From Chitinophagaceae bacterium (GTDB lineage Bacteria > Bacteroidota > Bacteroidia > Chitinophagales > Chitinophagaceae): DNA of 64,000 nucleotides. Location: contig JADKHN010000001.1 of NCBI GenBank assembly GCA_016721725.1, positions 1,364,001 to 1,428,000 on the forward strand, written 5' to 3'. Each line of letters opens with the position of its first letter. Position 1 is the first letter of the stretch. This document shows, piece by piece, positions 40,882 through 48,467 of the stretch. The position numbers and the translations under genes are program-made. The notes beneath the pieces are model-generated. The model saw nothing but the letters and a program-made list of their open reading frames with translations. It did not search any database and was not told where the DNA came from.

Positions 40882-41658
40882 TCAGAATCGCTTTTTAAAA
40901 TTGCGGTTGGTCCTGTTGTCGGTATTTCCGCCTCCTCCGCGGTTATCCCTTTGGCCTCCGCGGTTATCTCTTCCGCCACTATTCCCCCGATTGTCACGGC
41001 CGCCTCCGCCCCGGTTATCCCGGCTGCCGAAATTCTTACGATAATTGGTGTTGCCGCGTCCGCTTCCGTAATCATCCCTTTCGTCGCGGATATCCACGCG
41101 GTGTTTCACAAACGGGCGGTTATTGAATTCCAGCTGACCCTTGGTGATGCTGGATAATTCGCTTTGTATCGCGTCATCATGAACCAGTTCCTTATGCCAG
41201 TTGCTGTACGTGAGTTTCATGTAATAGGCGATGGCATTGGCAAAGCCCTGCTTCTTTTCGGGGTTCTCCTCACTAAGTGCTTTATCGATCACCACTTCGA
41301 TATTCTTGCCCAGGTGATTGAATTTGGGGTATTTCTTGGGATAACGCAGGCGCTCGGGCCTGGCTTTCAGGGTTTCACGGGTTGGGATGGGATAGGGGCT
41401 TTCCACATCGAGCTTGAAATCGCTGATGAGAAAAAGGTGATCCCATAATTTATGCCGGAAATCCTCCACATTCTTCAGGTGGGGGTTGAGAAATCCCATC
41501 AGTTCGATCACCGCATAGGCATTACGCTGCCTTTCTTCCCGGTCTTCAAGACTCAGCAGGTACTCGATCATCTTCTGAATATGTCTTCCATATTCTTTCA
41601 TGATCAAATGGTTCCGCGTGGTATTGTATTCCATGTTTTCAACATTGTCCATATACAA
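40882..41658 (-). CDS. DUF4290 protein with an RGG-rich tail
   Basis: 258 residues. The N-terminal 180 residues form the all-helical DUF4290 domain (M-E-Y-N-T-T-R-N-H-L near the start, Y-P-I-P-T-R-E-T-L near 88, Y-Y-M-K-L-T-Y-S-N-W near 145). From about 195 on the sequence becomes a low-complexity, disordered tail built of R-D-N-R-G-G-like repeats with G, N and R, ending N-F-K-K-R-F. Such RGG tails bind RNA in other proteins. A role for the domain itself is unknown. The tail may allow RNA binding or condensate formation; that is inference. Confidence 0.88.
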   Translation of the reverse strand: MYMDNVENMEYNTTRNHLIMKEYGRHIQKMIEYLLSLEDREERQRNAYAVIELMGFLNPHLKNVEDFRHKLWDHLFLISDFKLDVESPYPIPTRETLKARPERLRYPKKYPKFNHLGKNIEVVIDKALSEENPEKKQGFANAIAYYMKLTYSNWHKELVHDDAIQSELSSITKGQLEFNNRPFVKHRVDIRDERDDYGSGRGNTNYRKNFGSRDNRGGGGRDNRGNSGGRDNRGGQRDNRGGGGNTDNRTNRNFKKRF

Positions 41659-41678
41659 ATATACGTTTTATGGCCGAT

Positions 41679-42086
41679 CTAGCGGAGGAAACGCCATTTG
41701 GCCCAGGCCAGGGCGAGGAGGGCGCCCAGGGTATCAGCCGACCAGTCCAGCCAGTCGAATTGACGTCCCGGCACAAAATATTTCTGGATGAATTCGGTAG
41801 CCAGCCCCCAGAGACAGCAGGAAAGGGTAATTTTCAATGCCATTTGTCTTTTGGAGAGACCCGGCATGTCCGACCCTAAAAACGGCCACATGAAGAGCAA
41901 GGCCAAAACCGCAAAGAGTCCGGCATGGACCCATTTATCAAAATAGATCCTGCCCAGCCAGTCATCCACATCAGGCAGGTCCTGGCCCGGGAGGCAGATC
42001 AAAACCGCGATAAGAAAAAACCAGGCAATGCCTGGTATGAATTTCTTTGCACCCGGCATCCCGGTTGATGTATTGTTTTGATTCAT
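41679..42086 (-). CDS. VanZ family protein
   Basis: 135 residues with four membrane helices and the VanZ pattern: D-K-W-V-H-A-G-L-F near 52-60 and A-T-E-F-I-Q-K-Y-F near 96-104, then R-x-F-D-W-L-D-W-S-A-D-T-L-G. VanZ lends teicoplanin tolerance in enterococci, but most relatives have no known role. The ATG at 42086 lies 11 nt after the gcvH stop; in-frame ATGs at 42116 and 42128 would overlap gcvH. It is probably cotranscribed with gcvH. Confidence 0.85.
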   Translation of the reverse strand: MNQNNTSTGMPGAKKFIPGIAWFFLIAVLICLPGQDLPDVDDWLGRIYFDKWVHAGLFAVLALLFMWPFLGSDMPGLSKRQMALKITLSCCLWGLATEFIQKYFVPGRQFDWLDWSADTLGALLALAWAKWRFLR

Positions 42087-42096
42087 CGGACGGGCT

Positions 42097-42474
42097 TTAT
42101 CCAACAGTGGCCGCATAATCAGCGGCATTCATCAGGTTGGCCACATCCGCCGGGTTGGATACGGTCATCTTCACCATCCATCCTTCGCCGTAGGGATCGG
42201 TGTTGACCAGTTCGGGTTTGGCTTCCAGTGCGGGATTCACTTCAATGATCGTTCCGGCAACCGGCAGGAAGAGGTCACTGACGGTCTTTACAGCTTCCAC
42301 TGTGCCGAATACTTCTTCTGCGGCGAGGGCCTTGCCTTTGGAGTTGATATCGATGTAAACGATATCGCCCAGTTCGCCCTGGGCGAATTCCGTGATGCCA
42401 ACGGTGGCGGTATCGCCTTCCAGGAGTACCCATTCATGGTCTTTGGTGTAGCGGAGATTTTCGGGATAATTCAT
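42097..42474 (-). CDS. gcvH: Glycine cleavage system H protein
   Basis: 125 residues. Carries the aminomethyl group on a lipoyl arm between the P, T and L proteins of glycine cleavage. The lipoylation site is Lys63 in V-E-A-V-K-T-V-S-D. The N terminus (Y-T-K-D-H-E-W-V) and G-E-L-G-D-I-V-Y are standard, and the C-terminal G-W-M-V-K-M is intact. The genes for the P, T and L proteins are not in the window. Confidence 0.97.
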   Translation of the reverse strand: MNYPENLRYTKDHEWVLLEGDTATVGITEFAQGELGDIVYIDINSKGKALAAEEVFGTVEAVKTVSDLFLPVAGTIIEVNPALEAKPELVNTDPYGEGWMVKMTVSNPADVANLMNAADYAATVG

Positions 42475-42535
42475 AATCTTTAATTTAAGGACTGCAAAGT
42501 AAGGTTTTTAATTATTGTCCATACGGACCGGTGTA

Positions 42536-43270
42536 TTATTTTATGATCTCGGCATACATATGCACATCGGTCATGGGCCTGTCACCCATGCCCTTGGCCA
42601 CGGCAGCGATCTTGTCGATCACTTCAAGGCCTTTTTCCACTTCACCGAACACGGTATAATTCATATCCAGGAAAGGCGTTCCCCCTACGGTCTTATAGGC
42701 GGCGCGCTGGCGGGCGGAGAATTTGGTGCCCATTTGCATTTCCATCATATTGAGTTCGGCATCGCTATAGGTCTTGCCCTGTACAATATAAAACTGGCAA
42801 CCACTGCTGGCCTTTTCCGGGTTGTCGGTACGGGCGGCCGCCAGGGCGCCTTTTTTATGAAAGAGGGCGGTGTCAAATTCGGCGGGAATGGTATAGCCCA
42901 CATCGCCTGCGCCCAGCATCGTGCCCACAGGGGCGTTCTTGCTCTGCGGATCTCCGCCCTGGATCATGAACTGGCTGATCACGCGGTGAAACAACAGGGA
43001 ATCGAAGAATTTACTGTTCACCAACTTCACGAAATTGTCGCGGTGCTTGGGTGTCTTATCGTAAAGGCGAAGGATCATCACCCCCATGTCGGTGGTGAGT
43101 TTTACGCGGATGCTGCCTGCGGGTGAGGTTGCCGGTGCAACTTTCTTGACAACCGTCGTTTTGGTCTTGGCGACGGTTTTTTTCACCGGCGCTTTTTTCA
43201 CCTGGGCTGCAGCGCCCAGGGCCATCAGGCTGAAAAAGGAAACGGTAAGGATTGATTTCAATGCTTGCAT
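42536..43270 (-). CDS. Periplasmic cyclophilin-type peptidyl-prolyl isomerase
   Basis: 244 residues. A signal peptide (A-L-G-A-A-A-Q, about 22) is followed by a short linker rich in K, T, P and V (about 23-50) and a cyclophilin domain (about 55-244). Catalytic-type residues appear in F-H-R-V-I-S-Q-F-M-I-Q-G-G-D-P (Arg, Gln) near 97-111, with later F-Y-I-V-Q-G and F-G-E-V. It likely helps fold exported proteins. A Lys-rich linker after the signal peptide is unusual but seen in Bacteroidota envelope proteins. Confidence 0.93.
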   Translation of the reverse strand: MQALKSILTVSFFSLMALGAAAQVKKAPVKKTVAKTKTTVVKKVAPATSPAGSIRVKLTTDMGVMILRLYDKTPKHRDNFVKLVNSKFFDSLLFHRVISQFMIQGGDPQSKNAPVGTMLGAGDVGYTIPAEFDTALFHKKGALAAARTDNPEKASSGCQFYIVQGKTYSDAELNMMEMQMGTKFSARQRAAYKTVGGTPFLDMNYTVFGEVEKGLEVIDKIAAVAKGMGDRPMTDVHMYAEIIK

Positions 43271-43279
43271 AAAGGTTGA

Positions 43280-43633
43280 TTAATCGATGAAATTTTGGTG
43301 TTGAAAATAAAGTAAAATATGGTCTTTGAGAAAATTCTCCTGTTCGATGAACCCTAATTCCGGCAAAGGCTTCAATTGCTTGAAATGCGGCCAGCCCTCC
43401 TCGTCATGCCCTTCCAGTAAATAGTAACCGCCGGGCGAAAGTACGGTACAGACCGCAATATGCATCAGGTCCTGTTTCTCCTCCTTGCTGAAATCCTGTT
43501 TGCCGCTTCCCAGTTCCTGGATACCGATCAGGAAGAGGATGCCATCCAGATCAGGCTTGATGCCGAATCGCTCCTTGAGTTTGATCCTGAGTTTAAGCCA
43601 CCTGATCGTGATGTCGTCCTGAGCCTGTTGCAT
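43280..43633 (-). CDS. Conserved Bacteroidota protein of unknown function
   Basis: 117 residues, soluble, no known domain. It shows the repeating pattern of a small conserved family that I recall from Bacteroidota: R-W-L-K-L-R-I-K-L-K-E-R-F-G near 11-24, D-G-I-L-F-L-I-G-I-Q-E-L-G near 29-41, F-S-K-E-E-K-Q-D-L-M-H-I-A near 47-59 and G-W-P-H-F near 80. The reading frame stays open far upstream (into serS), but a -7 element lies 4 nt before the ATG at 43633, which fixes this start and suggests a leaderless mRNA. Confidence 0.8.
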   Translation of the reverse strand: MQQAQDDITIRWLKLRIKLKERFGIKPDLDGILFLIGIQELGSGKQDFSKEEKQDLMHIAVCTVLSPGGYYLLEGHDEEGWPHFKQLKPLPELGFIEQENFLKDHILLYFQHQNFID

Positions 43634-43637
43634 CCCG

Positions 43638-43645
43638 CAAATATA
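43638..43645 (-). promoter_or_regulatory. -7 element abutting the start codon of the 117-aa gene
   Basis: Minus-strand TATATTTG, an exact TAnnTTTG match, ending 4 nt before ATG. A start site at or in the ATG is expected. Confidence 0.55.
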
Positions 43646-43808
43646 ACCAGAGTAATTTAACCATAGTAATGCCGGTTTTTTGTTTAGGTCTTTGCGAAGA
43701 GGAACGACGATGCGAACTCCCTCTGTCAGCTCTTTGCTGCATAGCACGGCCTGGTGCCCCTCAATGGACATGAAGACCTCCGCAGAATCACCTCTCCTTC
43801 CAAAATAG

Positions 43809-43816
43809 TATCTTTG
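43809..43816 (+). promoter_or_regulatory. -7 element of serS
   Basis: TATCTTTG, exact match, 19 nt before the serS ATG at 43836. Confidence 0.6.
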
Positions 43817-43835
43817 CCGAAATTTTTTTGATCCC

Positions 43836-45128
43836 ATGTTACAGATCAGTACTATCAGGCAGAATCCGGCCGGGGTAAAGGAAAGGCTGGCCGTGAAGCA
43901 TTTCGCGGATATTGCCGCCGTTGACCGGATCCTGGAAACGGATGAACAGTTGCGTAAACTCAAGACGAGCACCGAAACCTTACAGGCTTCCATTAATGCC
44001 GCCAGCAAGGAGATCGGAATGCTGATGGGCAAGGGGGATAAAGAAGCCGCTGAACAGCGTAAGCAGGAAGTGGGCCGTTTCAAGGCCGAGCTCCAGGGCC
44101 TTCAGCAGGAACTTTCCGATAAGGAAACCGGGTTACAAGACGAATTGATCAGGCTTCCCAACCTGCCCCATATTTCCGTTCCGGCCGGAAAATCACCCGA
44201 AGAAAATGTCGTGGTCCGGGAAGGAGGTGTTAAGCCGGTACTGTATGAAGGGGCTGTTCCTCACTGGGACCTGATCAAACAATATGACCTGGTTGACTTC
44301 GAGACCGGGGTGAAGATCACCGGAAGCGGATTCCCGCTTTATAAAGGGAAAGGAGCGAAACTGCAGCGGGCGCTGATCAGTTGCTTTCTTGATTTTAATA
44401 TCGAAGCCGGGTATACCGAATACCTGCCCCCGCTTTTAGTGAATGAAGCCACGGCTTACGGTACCGGGCAACTGCCCGATAAGGAAGGGCAGATGTACCA
44501 TGCCACAGCGGATAATTTTTACCTGATCCCCACCGCCGAAGTTCCGGTGACCAATATCTATCGCGATACCATCCTGAAGGAAAATGAATTACCGGTCAGG
44601 ATGACCGCCTATACCCCTTGCTTCCGGCGCGAAGCCGGCAGTTTTGGAGCGGATGTTCGGGGGTTGAACCGGGTACATCAGTTTGATAAGGTGGAACTGG
44701 TTCAGCTAGTCCATCCGGATACCAGTTATGCCGTCCTGGAAGAGATGGTGAACCATGTTGAAAAATTACTCCAACTGCTGGAACTGCCTTATCGCATTCT
44801 CCGTTTATGCGGTGGCGACATGAGTTTCACTTCCGCGCTCACTTATGATTTTGAAGTATTCAGCGCGGCTCAGCAAAAATGGCTGGAAGTGAGTTCCGTG
44901 AGTAATTTTGAGAACTTCCAGACCAACCGGATGAAGATCCGCTTCCGCCCCGCCGCATCCGGTGAGAAGGAGAGTGATGGCAGGACACAATTACTGCATT
45001 CGCTCAACGGTTCATCACTGGCCCTGCCCCGGATCGTTGCCTGCCTGCTGGAGAATAACCAAACGGCCGAAGGGATTCTCTTACCCTCCGTTTTACAACG
45101 GTATTTTGGCGACAGCCTCATTCGTTAA
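43836..45128 (+). CDS. serS: Serine-tRNA ligase
   Basis: 430 residues, class II synthetase. An N-terminal coiled-coil arm (about 30-105) contacts the long variable arm of tRNA-Ser. Motif 2 is C-F-R-R-E-A-G-S-F-G with the A-x-x-R-G-L loop near 265-285; motif 3 is L-N-G-S-S-L-A-L-P-R near 390-400. Tyr/Glu serine-binding positions (T-A-E-V-P-V-T near 233) are present. Its minus-strand neighbour starts about 200 nt away in the opposite direction. Confidence 0.97.
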   Translation: MLQISTIRQNPAGVKERLAVKHFADIAAVDRILETDEQLRKLKTSTETLQASINAASKEIGMLMGKGDKEAAEQRKQEVGRFKAELQGLQQELSDKETGLQDELIRLPNLPHISVPAGKSPEENVVVREGGVKPVLYEGAVPHWDLIKQYDLVDFETGVKITGSGFPLYKGKGAKLQRALISCFLDFNIEAGYTEYLPPLLVNEATAYGTGQLPDKEGQMYHATADNFYLIPTAEVPVTNIYRDTILKENELPVRMTAYTPCFRREAGSFGADVRGLNRVHQFDKVELVQLVHPDTSYAVLEEMVNHVEKLLQLLELPYRILRLCGGDMSFTSALTYDFEVFSAAQQKWLEVSSVSNFENFQTNRMKIRFRPAASGEKESDGRTQLLHSLNGSSLALPRIVACLLENNQTAEGILLPSVLQRYFGDSLIR

Positions 45129-45204
45129 CAAAACGTTATAATGGTTAAGTACAGGCGTTTGGGTAATCTTGTTATATTTAACGTTCAAAAAAAAGTAATT
45201 GTTC

Positions 45205-45633
45205 ATGAAAAAAGTTCTGACCATCATCAGTTGTTCCGTCCTGGTTTGGGGTTGTGCCAAAAAAATGACCCCTGCCAAATCAGAAACCCCGGTTTCCAAT
45301 GCCGGAGTAGCTGCCACACCGAATACGAATAATCAATCTTCCCCAACAGCAGCGCCGGTCGATTATTCTAGCCAGAATGCGCAAACTGGCGGTGTTTCAG
45401 GTACAAAAGACCTTTCGAAAGTACCCGCAAGGAGCCCCCAGGATGAAACCATCATGGCGGGCATGAGCACGTTCAACGCCAAATGCGGACGGTGCCATGG
45501 ATTAAAGGTAACAACAAACTACACCGAGATCCGCTGGTTGGAGATCATGCAGGTCATGGCGATGAAAGCCAACCTGTCTGAGACGGAAAAAGCCAATGTT
45601 CTGGCCTATGTCAGGGCGAATGCGAAAAAATAG
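45205..45633 (+). CDS. Cytochrome c lipoprotein (monoheme)
   Basis: About 142 residues. Lipobox V-W-G-C at about residue 18; the mature chain begins with a long disordered stretch rich in T, P, S, N and A (to about 75). The heme c site is C-G-R-C-H near residue 93, followed by a small helical domain with several Met (M-Q-V-M-A-M) as candidate distal ligands. It is probably anchored in the periplasmic face of a membrane and shuttles electrons. An in-frame TTG lies 6 nt upstream of the ATG. A terminator follows. Confidence 0.85.
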   Translation: MKKVLTIISCSVLVWGCAKKMTPAKSETPVSNAGVAATPNTNNQSSPTAAPVDYSSQNAQTGGVSGTKDLSKVPARSPQDETIMAGMSTFNAKCGRCHGLKVTTNYTEIRWLEIMQVMAMKANLSETEKANVLAYVRANAKK

Positions 45634-45655
45634 TCAAAACTCCTTTGAAATATTG

Positions 45656-45683
45656 CCGCCGCCTGGTCTCCCGACCAGCGGCG
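45656..45683 (+). terminator. Terminator after the cytochrome c gene
   Basis: The hairpin pairs CGCCGCCTGGTC with GACCAG-CGGCG (one bulged base) around TCCC and is followed by eight T. It ends the cytochrome transcript and lies between converging genes. Confidence 0.85.
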
Positions 45684-45710
45684 TTTTTTTTATGGTAATA
45701 ATGGATTGGA

Positions 45711-46763
45711 TCAGGAATTTCCGTCTTCCAGCCGTTTTATCTTTCTGTTCATCACGTAGAACCAGGCGGGCGGTATCAGCGATAGGATCATGCTGCCCGG
45801 GTAACCCGTAGGCAATTGCGGAGCTTCTTCGTGATGCCTGAGGACCTGGTATTTTCTGCTGGCCAGGTAATGGTGGTCGCTGTGGCGGCTCAGCTCAAAT
45901 AGCATGAGCCGGCCCAGGATGTGGTTGCTGTTCCAGCTGTGCTGCGGCAGGGCCCTTTCAAAATGACCCGGCGAGGTCTGTTTTCTCTGCAAGCCATAAT
46001 GCTCTATATAATTCACCGTCTCCAGCAATAAAAAGCCAATGGTTGCGGCGGCTAAAAAATAGATGGCGATCAGCCAGCCGAAAGCCCAGACGATCCCGCC
46101 GACAAAGAGGAATTGAATGAGTTGCATCTGCAGCATTTCGTTCTTCCAGTGAAAAGCAGGGAGGTTCTTTTTCTTCAATTCATCTGCGGCGATATGCCAG
46201 GCAGACAAATAAGAGAAGAGGACGGTGCGGAAATAGAACGTATAGACCGGTTCATTGTAACGCGCGCTGCTGGGGTCGGATGGCGTAGCCACATTTTTGT
46301 GATGCCCTTTGTTGTGTTCGATGAAGAAATGCATGTATAGCGAGGTGAGCAGGAGCGATTTCGACATCAGTTGTTCATAGCGTTTCACCCGGTGGCCCAA
46401 TTCATGGGCCACATTGATGCCGAATGTTCCACAGAGCAATCCCATGCTGGATACACGCCCGGCCACATCCCACCAGGCCAGGTCTTCCTGTTGCAGGGAA
46501 ACCAGGAATAGGTAGAGGGCGATGAACTGAAGCGGTACGATGATATACAGCATAAGGTCATAAAGCCATTCTTTCCTGGCCAGTTCTTCCTCGGCCTCCG
46601 TCAGGTTCTTTTCATCGGGTTTCAACAGCAGTTCAACGACCGGCAGCAATACCCAGGCATACAGCATCGGGCTCCAGGTGAGCCAGCCGGTCTGGGTAAA
46701 GGACAGCCAGGCCAGGGAATAGACCACGGCAGGTGAAAGGTATTTATATGCCCTGATGCGCAT
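45711..46763 (-). CDS. AlkB-type alkane/fatty-acid monooxygenase family protein
   Basis: 350 residues with about six membrane helices and the eight-histidine diiron pattern: H120-x-x-x-H124 (H-E-L-G-H-R), H150-x-x-x-H154-H155 (E-H-N-K-G-H-H), the N-Y-I-E-H-Y-G box near 251-257, and H294-x-x-H297-H298 (R-H-S-D-H-H-Y). These distinguish true AlkB-like hydroxylases from desaturases, which lack the H-Y-G box. It would hydroxylate a hydrophobic chain at the inner membrane, using electrons from rubredoxin; no rubredoxin or its reductase is nearby. Substrate and function in this organism are open. Confidence 0.88.
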   Translation of the reverse strand: MRIRAYKYLSPAVVYSLAWLSFTQTGWLTWSPMLYAWVLLPVVELLLKPDEKNLTEAEEELARKEWLYDLMLYIIVPLQFIALYLFLVSLQQEDLAWWDVAGRVSSMGLLCGTFGINVAHELGHRVKRYEQLMSKSLLLTSLYMHFFIEHNKGHHKNVATPSDPSSARYNEPVYTFYFRTVLFSYLSAWHIAADELKKKNLPAFHWKNEMLQMQLIQFLFVGGIVWAFGWLIAIYFLAAATIGFLLLETVNYIEHYGLQRKQTSPGHFERALPQHSWNSNHILGRLMLFELSRHSDHHYLASRKYQVLRHHEEAPQLPTGYPGSMILSLIPPAWFYVMNRKIKRLEDGNS

Positions 46764-46869
46764 GGTTGCAAGTTAAGAAGAATGCGTAAAGGACAACCTG
46801 TTTAATCTATTTCGGGTTCAGCAAAAGGAAGATTAACTTTATACAGGCCCGCATTAAACCCGCGGCAGG

Positions 46870-46877
46870 TATTTTTG
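46870..46877 (+). promoter_or_regulatory. -7 element of the DUF1800 gene
   Basis: TATTTTTG, exact TAnnTTTG match, 43 nt before the ATG at 46921. It likely drives both DUF1800 and DUF1501 genes. Confidence 0.5.
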
Positions 46878-46920
46878 TCTAATTACGGATTTCCTCCACC
46901 TGTAAACAACCGGACTCATC

Positions 46921-48369
46921 ATGATCGCATCCATCCGTTCAAAGAATCAGCACTTGTTATGGCGGGCGGCCTTCGGCCCAATGGCAGAGAACGCCGCCGA
47001 ACTGGAATCGATGTCCACCCGTAAACTGTGGGAACTCCTGCTCGAAACCTCCGCTAAGAAACCGGAAAAGATCAATGTGGCGCAGCAATTGGTGGATCTC
47101 TATTATAATACGCTGAAAGACATGGAGGACCCTAAAAAACGGGAACTCACCAAAGAACAGCGGAAAGAGATCCAGGCCTTGTCCACAGATGGCCTGAAGG
47201 ACCTGAACCTCCGTTGGCTGGATGAGATGATCAACAGCGAGGCCCAGCTCAGGGAAAAGATGAGCCTGTTCTGGCACGGGCATTTCGCCTGCCGGGTCAT
47301 CAACAGCTATTACCAGCAGGAACTTTTACAAACGATCCGGGAAAATGCATTGGGTAATTTCAAAGACCTGCTGCGAGCTGTCAGCAAGAGCGCTTCCATG
47401 CTCCAGTTCCTCAATAACCAGCAAAACCGGAAACAGCATCCCAATGAGAATTTCGCCCGTGAAGTGATGGAACTCTTCACCATGGGCAGGGGCCATTATA
47501 CTGAAACCGATGTCAAGGAAGCGGCACGTGCTTTTACCGGCTGGGCCTTTAACCTGAAAGGCGAATTCATTTTCAGGCGCCAACAACACGATGTGGGCAG
47601 TAAGACCCTGCTGGGCAGAACCGGTGATTTTGACGGGGACGCGGTATTGGATATCCTGCTGGAACAAAAGCAGACCGCCCGCTTCATCACCCGGAAGATC
47701 TATAAATTCTTCGTGAATGAAAAAGTGGATGAAGCTAAAGTGGAATGGCTCAGCATCCGGTTTTATCAGCATGATTACGACATTAAAAAACTATTGGGCG
47801 ATATTTTCACCAGCGACTGGTTCTTCGACGAAAAGAATATCGGCACCCGCATCAAGTCGCCGGTGGAATTACTGGCGGGTATAAGGAGGTTATTACCGCT
47901 GAAACTGGAGAACGACCAGTCGCAGTTGCTTTTTCAGCGTGCGCTGGGACAAACCCTGTTCTTCCCGCCCAATGTGGCGGGCTGGCCCGGAGGAAAGAAC
48001 TGGATCGACAGCAGCTCACTCATGTTGCGTTTACGCATACCACAGCTTATCGCGGCCAATGAAGCGCCCGATATACGGCCCAAGGGCGACGATGACCTGC
48101 AGATGGGCATGATGATGGAAGCGGCGAAAAAACTGAAGGCGGCGGTCAAAGGCGCCACGGCTGAGATCGACTGGAATGCCGTGAATGCGGTATTTGAAAA
48201 AACACCCAGGGAGAAACTGCTGAAACAGATCAGCGCCACCGTCTTACAGACCCGGTCAGCCGTAAGTAATGAACTGTTGTCGCGGTACCTGAATAATGAA
48301 AGCCGGGAAAATTATATCAAGAGCGCGATCGTGAACCTGATGTGTACGCCGGAGTATCAGCTTTGCTGA
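46921..48369 (+). CDS. DUF1800 family protein
   Basis: 482 residues, mostly helical and without a signal peptide. Typical DUF1800 motifs are visible: H-G-H-F near 120, N-E-N-F-A-R-E-V-M-E-L-F-T-M-G near 180-194, A-R-A-F-T-G-W near 205-211, and P-N-V-A-G-W-P-G-G near 345-353. No catalytic function is established for the family. Its gene is nearly always next to a DUF1501 gene, as here, so the two proteins likely act together in an undefined process. Confidence 0.92.
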   Translation: MIASIRSKNQHLLWRAAFGPMAENAAELESMSTRKLWELLLETSAKKPEKINVAQQLVDLYYNTLKDMEDPKKRELTKEQRKEIQALSTDGLKDLNLRWLDEMINSEAQLREKMSLFWHGHFACRVINSYYQQELLQTIRENALGNFKDLLRAVSKSASMLQFLNNQQNRKQHPNENFAREVMELFTMGRGHYTETDVKEAARAFTGWAFNLKGEFIFRRQQHDVGSKTLLGRTGDFDGDAVLDILLEQKQTARFITRKIYKFFVNEKVDEAKVEWLSIRFYQHDYDIKKLLGDIFTSDWFFDEKNIGTRIKSPVELLAGIRRLLPLKLENDQSQLLFQRALGQTLFFPPNVAGWPGGKNWIDSSSLMLRLRIPQLIAANEAPDIRPKGDDDLQMGMMMEAAKKLKAAVKGATAEIDWNAVNAVFEKTPREKLLKQISATVLQTRSAVSNELLSRYLNNESRENYIKSAIVNLMCTPEYQLC

Positions 48370-48373
48370 TGCT

Positions 48374-48394
48374 ATTATAAATTATAAATTATAA
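48374..48394 (+). repeat. Heptamer array (ATTATAA), 3 units
   Basis: Three exact ATTATAA units right after the DUF1800 stop. The array runs into TAAATTTTGAATT (48392-48404), which is the inverse of AATTCAAAATTTA in the next array. Confidence 0.85.
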
Positions 48395-48430
48395 ATTTTG
48401 AATTAAGGTAAAAACGTTCCGCTATTTTCA

Positions 48431-48458
48431 ATTCAAAATTTAAAATTCAAAATTTAAA
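48431..48458 (+). repeat. Heptamer array (ATTYAAA), 4 units
   Basis: ATTCAAA and ATTTAAA alternate for four units, then ATTAG. It lies just upstream of the DUF1501 start and can pair with 48392-48404 to form a 13-bp AT-rich stem around about 27 nt. Confidence 0.85.
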
Positions 48459-48467
48459 ATTAGTCTT

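Noticed and set aside
43634..44083. Upstream extension of the 117-aa minus-strand gene into serS
   Set aside because: The frame stays open, but it would overlap about 250 nt of serS in antisense, while an exact -7 element lies 4 nt before the internal ATG.
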